A stretch of DNA of 54,009 nt, from NCBI GenBank assembly GCA_024400955.1, contig JAKSLY010000017.1:1-54009 (forward strand). The letters are read 5' to 3'. Position numbers and translations under genes: made by a program. Of this stretch, positions 51,284 to 54,009 are shown piece after piece (positions within the stretch are counted from its first letter, which is position 1; every line of letters begins with the position of its first letter). The notes under the pieces were generated by a model that ran no database searches, had not been told where the DNA came from, and saw only the letters and a program-made list of their open reading frames with translations. The DNA is from Treponema sp. GTDB lineage: Bacteria > Spirochaetota > Spirochaetia > Treponematales > Treponemataceae.

Positions 51284-52768
51284 ATGAAGAAGAACCGGGA
51301 ATACCTTGCATTTCAGTTTTTACGAACATACCTCAAGCCATTCAGCCTTTTGGAGATGAAAAAGGTTCTGGAAGCATGTGGAATTCGTGCGGACAAGGAC
51401 GAAACCAGGCTTTTTCTTGAAAGCAGTCCCCATGTTCTTTCCCTTACGGATGGAACCTACGTTACAAAGGCGGGGGCTTTTACCGGCGAGATATTCAGCA
51501 TGATGCCTACCGGTGCGGAAGCGGAGCAGGGTGTTCTTGTGCCTGGTGACAGGTGCCTTCCATTCATAGAATCCGAGCGAATACTGTCCACCCTGACCTT
51601 TTTTGCCAACGGAAAGCAGATTCCTTCAAAGAGGGGAACTTTTGAAACAGACGACGCCATAGATCTCTTCATGTTCTTTGGTGAAGAATATGCCAATCAG
51701 TACATTGCCTCGGATCCTGCCAATGAGGAGTTGAATCTTGCTGAACGGGAATTTGAGCTTCCTTCAAGGATCGGGCTTACGGGCATTGACCTTGGCTACC
51801 TTGAGCGCAACTACGGCTACAAGCTGGGTGACCGCATTCTATGCTGCGTAAGCGACTGGGACAAGGGGTACATCAACGTCATGGTGGTCCATTCCTCGGA
51901 CAACAGGTTCAACCTGGGTGAGGTGGGTGAAAAGCGCCTTGAATGGTTTGATTATGCGGAAGAAAAGCTCCTTGAATGCTTTGACCTTCACGGTCCCCTT
52001 GCTTCCATTGAGGACCAGCTGGTGGATTTTTTCTATGACAACAGGAAGAAGCTTTGCGTTCCATATTGCGGTTCCCTCCAGGAGCTCATGAGAAAGACCC
52101 GGAAGGTGGGATTCCAGAATTACGGTGTGGAAACCAGGCTTTGGCGCAAGGATGAGGATGTACCGGCCTTTGGCCAGTGGAATAATGATGTCTTTGAGCT
52201 TACGGAACAGGCAAAGTCCGAGATGAGCTACACTGATTTTGTGGTGAGCATGTTCCCGGATTCCGCCCTGGATGCCTTTGTCATGGACTGCTTTTATTCC
52301 AAGTCTGATGACGTGTGCCAGCGTTTCTTTGAGTACGTTGAGCAGAAGCCCGAGACCATGTCGGATGCCATGGTGAGTTCCATTGCCTTGAGCCTTAAGA
52401 ACAAAAGTAGTATACTTTCCCGCGATTACAACTGGTTTCGCGATCAGGGCATAGGGGAAATCAGGCATAAGGCTGTGGAGCTGTTCAAGGACGTGTTCCT
52501 TCTCAGCAAGAAAATCGACTATACGGGCAGGTCCATCAGTGAATTCCCCCAGCAGGAATTGATCATACTTTCACAGATAAGCAGCCACATCCTCCAGATG
52601 ATGGATAACATTGCTATGGAAAAGGATGCGGAAGATTACAGGGAAGCCATGATTGCCTCCCTTGACGGAATGCAGTGGAACTTTGAGAACATTTCGGTGG
52701 TTCTTGATGAGGCCCTTGCAAAGGCAGAGCGCAGCCAGTTTAAGATCTTGAGGCAGACTTCGGAATGA
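51284..52768 (+). CDS. conserved-looking protein of unknown function, 494 aa
   Basis: Start at ATG 51284; a TTG three codons earlier is also in frame. I do not recognise the family. The first 70 residues look like a winged-helix-type fold (REYLAFQFLRTYLKPFSLLE, ESSPHVLSLTDGTYVTKAG). The middle has beta-rich parts (GYKLGDRILCCVSDWDKGYI) and the C-terminal third is helical. No signal peptide or membrane segment. It lies 19 nt before ptsN and is probably co-transcribed, hinting at a link to PTS-related regulation, but there is no direct evidence. Confidence 0.65.
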   Translation: MKKNREYLAFQFLRTYLKPFSLLEMKKVLEACGIRADKDETRLFLESSPHVLSLTDGTYVTKAGAFTGEIFSMMPTGAEAEQGVLVPGDRCLPFIESERILSTLTFFANGKQIPSKRGTFETDDAIDLFMFFGEEYANQYIASDPANEELNLAEREFELPSRIGLTGIDLGYLERNYGYKLGDRILCCVSDWDKGYINVMVVHSSDNRFNLGEVGEKRLEWFDYAEEKLLECFDLHGPLASIEDQLVDFFYDNRKKLCVPYCGSLQELMRKTRKVGFQNYGVETRLWRKDEDVPAFGQWNNDVFELTEQAKSEMSYTDFVVSMFPDSALDAFVMDCFYSKSDDVCQRFFEYVEQKPETMSDAMVSSIALSLKNKSSILSRDYNWFRDQGIGEIRHKAVELFKDVFLLSKKIDYTGRSISEFPQQELIILSQISSHILQMMDNIAMEKDAEDYREAMIASLDGMQWNFENISVVLDEALAKAERSQFKILRQTSE

Positions 52769-52787
52769 AGGGGCCCAGGGAGATAAG

Positions 52788-53261
52788 ATGATAGGCACTT
52801 TTGAAGTGGAATCCCTTGTTGGCAGGGGAGAAGTTCTTTGCAATGTTACCGGCGGAACTCTGGAAGAAATTTTTAAATCGATTTGCAGCAAGGCTAAGCT
52901 TCCACAGGGACTTGAAGCCGATGCTGTTGTGACTGAGCTTATGGACAGGGAAAAGGTCCTGAGCACTGCAGTTGGCAACGGAATTGCCATTCCCCATCCG
53001 CGCAAGCCGCTTTTTTCCAGGGAAGAGGATTCCATGATCGTTGTGGCATATCTGAATCAGCCACTGGACATGCAGGCCCCGGATGTAAAGAAGGTGTACG
53101 CCATGTTCATCCTGCTTTCAAGCTCATCACAGTTCCACATAAAGGCCCTGGCAAATCTTGCTAAGCTCATAAAGAACGAAGAGTTCAGGAAGGGGCTGCA
53201 GGTTAAGCCTCCAAAAGAGCAGCTTCTTGAACTTATCAGAAAGGTTACTCAGGGGAATTGA
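52788..53261 (+). CDS. ptsN: PTS IIA nitrogen-regulatory (PtsN-type) protein
   Basis: 157 residues forming one EIIA domain of the fructose/nitrogen type. The phosphorylated His is in AVGNGIAIPHPR, and the second conserved site is QFHIKALANLAKLIK. In this group EIIA-Ntr receives phosphate from HPr-like proteins and regulates partners rather than moving sugar. No EIIB, EIIC, HPr or EI gene is in the window, supporting a regulatory role. Ribosome-binding site GGGAGA; a strong terminator follows. Confidence 0.9.
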   Translation: MIGTFEVESLVGRGEVLCNVTGGTLEEIFKSICSKAKLPQGLEADAVVTELMDREKVLSTAVGNGIAIPHPRKPLFSREEDSMIVVAYLNQPLDMQAPDVKKVYAMFILLSSSSQFHIKALANLAKLIKNEEFRKGLQVKPPKEQLLELIRKVTQGN

Positions 53262-53274
53262 ATTTTAAAAAACG

Positions 53275-53312
53275 GCCATTACCTGCTTTTTTGCGGGGCA
53301 TGGCTTTTTTTT
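53275..53312 (+). terminator. intrinsic terminator after ptsN
   Basis: GCCAT..CCTGC pairs with GCGGG..ATGGC around a 6-T loop, with a 2-nt internal loop, followed by eight T residues. It begins 13 nt after the ptsN stop codon. Confidence 0.85.
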
Positions 53313-53313
53313 A

Positions 53314-53342
53314 TTGCCATTTTGACCATAATGGTATAGAAT
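53314..53342 (+). promoter_or_regulatory. promoter of the transketolase gene
   Basis: TTGCCA (53314-53319) and TAGAAT (53337-53342) are 17 bp apart. The start should be near 53349, giving a leader of about 70 nt that includes GGAAGTCCC and TTTTTGGGGCAACC, an imperfect inverted repeat similar in plan to the palindromic elements upstream of ilvN and asnA. Confidence 0.6.
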
Positions 53343-53420
53343 GGAACAGAACACTTTAGGAAGTCCCAATCGTGTTTTTGGGGCAACCTTGCAAGAATTG
53401 ATTTTTTAAGGAGTAAAATC

Positions 53421-54009
53421 ATGAACACAAAGGCAATTGAAGCAACAGCTCTCTCAATCCGCAGCCTCTCAATGGATGCAATCCAGAAGGCAAACTCAGG
53501 CCATCCTGGACTTCCTCTCGGTGCAGCAGAACTCGCCGCAGTTCTCTACGGAGAAGTTATGAAGCACAACCCTGCTGATTCAAAATGGGTAGACCGCGAC
53601 CGCTTTATTCTTTCTGCAGGTCATGGTTCAATGCTTGCTTATTCAATCCTTCACCTTTCAGGTTATGATGTTACAATGGATGACATCAAGAATTTCCGCC
53701 AGGTTGGATCACGCTGTCCAGGTCATCCTGAATACGGCGATACAGACGGTGTTGAATGTACATCCGGCCCACTTGGACAGGGTGTTGCAGCAGCAGTCGG
53801 AATGGCAGTTGCAGAATCAATGCTTGCAGCAAAGTTCAATACTCCAAAGCACACAATTGTTGACCACTACACATACGCCCTCGTTGGAGAAGGTTGTCTT
53901 GAAGAAGGCGTTTCTTCAGAAGCAAGCTCACTTGCAGGTAACCTTAAGCTTGGAAAGCTCATCGTATTCTATGATGAAAACAAGATTTCCATCGACGGAA
54001 ACACAGACA
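53421..54009 (+). CDS. tkt: transketolase, 5' part cut by the window end
   Basis: 196 codons are visible. The N-terminus [20 protein letters not shown] and the thiamine-diphosphate-binding blocks [47 protein letters not shown] and [16 protein letters not shown] are those of transketolase, which moves two-carbon units between sugar phosphates in the pentose phosphate pathway. The GDG-type motif appears as GEG followed by the metal-binding Asn in [16 protein letters not shown] ribosome-binding site. Codons use ACA, CCA, TCA and GCA heavily, as in oadA and oadB, consistent with high expression. Confidence 0.95.
   Translation, partial: MNTKAIEATALSIRSLSMDAIQKANSGHPGLPLGAAELAAVLYGEVMKHNPADSKWVDRDRFILSAGHGSMLAYSILHLSGYDVTMDDIKNFRQVGSRCPGHPEYGDTDGVECTSGPLGQGVAAAVGMAVAESMLAAKFNTPKHTIVDHYTYALVGEGCLEEGVSSEASSLAGNLKLGKLIVFYDENKISIDGNTD

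Noticed and set aside
1..54009. tRNA, rRNA, CRISPR, insertion sequences, prophage, origin
   Set aside because: No T-loop-like GGTTCGAATC stretch with a matching cloverleaf, no regularly spaced repeats, and no transposase, integrase or phage gene was found by reading the sequence and translations.

Overview
The window is chromosomal DNA from a treponeme (Spirochaetota, genus Treponema or a close relative, probably a host-associated fermentative species). Reasons: the order tamB-like / bamA / skp / mutS is the one known from T. pallidum (TP0325-TP0328); a sodium-pumping oxaloacetate decarboxylase operon (oadG-oadA-oadB) is present; many secreted proteins are lipoproteins with relaxed lipoboxes; and there are several long helical envelope proteins. 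Coding density is high. No intergenic gap exceeds 300 bp. I found no rRNA, tRNA, CRISPR array, insertion sequence, prophage or plasmid gene. The identification rests on reading motifs; no database search was possible.

Layout. 1-691 (-): 5' part of a phosphohexomutase gene. 877-3400 (+): a DAHP synthase-like/prephenate dehydratase fusion, then an orphan acetolactate synthase small subunit. 3403-5713: a hypothetical gene and a lipoprotein with an HExxH motif. 5732-16842 (-): a block of six genes, in transcription order a DUF4912 protein, a GH57-like protein without catalytic residues, a secreted helical-repeat protein, a 1599-residue receptor-type SpoIIE/PP2C phosphatase, a pentapeptide-repeat protein and a metallo-beta-lactamase-fold protein. 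17013-28113 (+): outer-membrane biogenesis (TamB-like, BamA, Skp), then MutS and a ComF-type phosphoribosyltransferase. 28187-34624 (+): CheW, a PLP-aminotransferase-fold protein lacking its Schiff-base lysine, NAD kinase, RecN, a helical protein of unknown function and a double HD-domain protein. 34803-38691 (+): oadGAB. 38820-41927: a DUF5718 protein (-), then asnA and a radical-SAM-like protein without cluster cysteines (+). 42175-44812 (-): HtrA-type protease and RsgA. 44898-46862 (+): PurN and a DUF1015 protein. 46872-48950 (-): a lytic transglycosylase and a TPR-like lipoprotein. 49020-53261 (+): a membrane protein, a TPR lipoprotein, an unknown protein and PtsN. 53421-54009 (+): start of a transketolase gene.

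Two patterns run through the window. First, several proteins keep a recognisable enzyme fold but have lost key catalytic or metal-binding residues: the DAHP synthase domain, the GH57 protein, the DegT-fold protein, the N-terminal half of the HD protein, the radical-SAM-like protein, and in milder form the metallo-beta-lactamase. They look like pseudoenzymes reused for regulation or binding, but that is inference. Second, the intergenic DNA carries a recurring palindromic element (core TAAAAATT..AATTTTTAGAGGTT) at the promoters or leaders of ilvN, the DegT-fold gene and asnA. In addition, several genes have a -10-like hexamer only 6-8 nt before the start codon and no Shine-Dalgarno sequence, as expected for leaderless mRNAs.

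The most system-like novelty is the minus-strand block 5732-14459: a secreted helical protein and a very large sensor phosphatase, translationally coupled, followed by a pentapeptide-repeat protein and an altered metallo-beta-lactamase. It may be an envelope-sensing signalling module.
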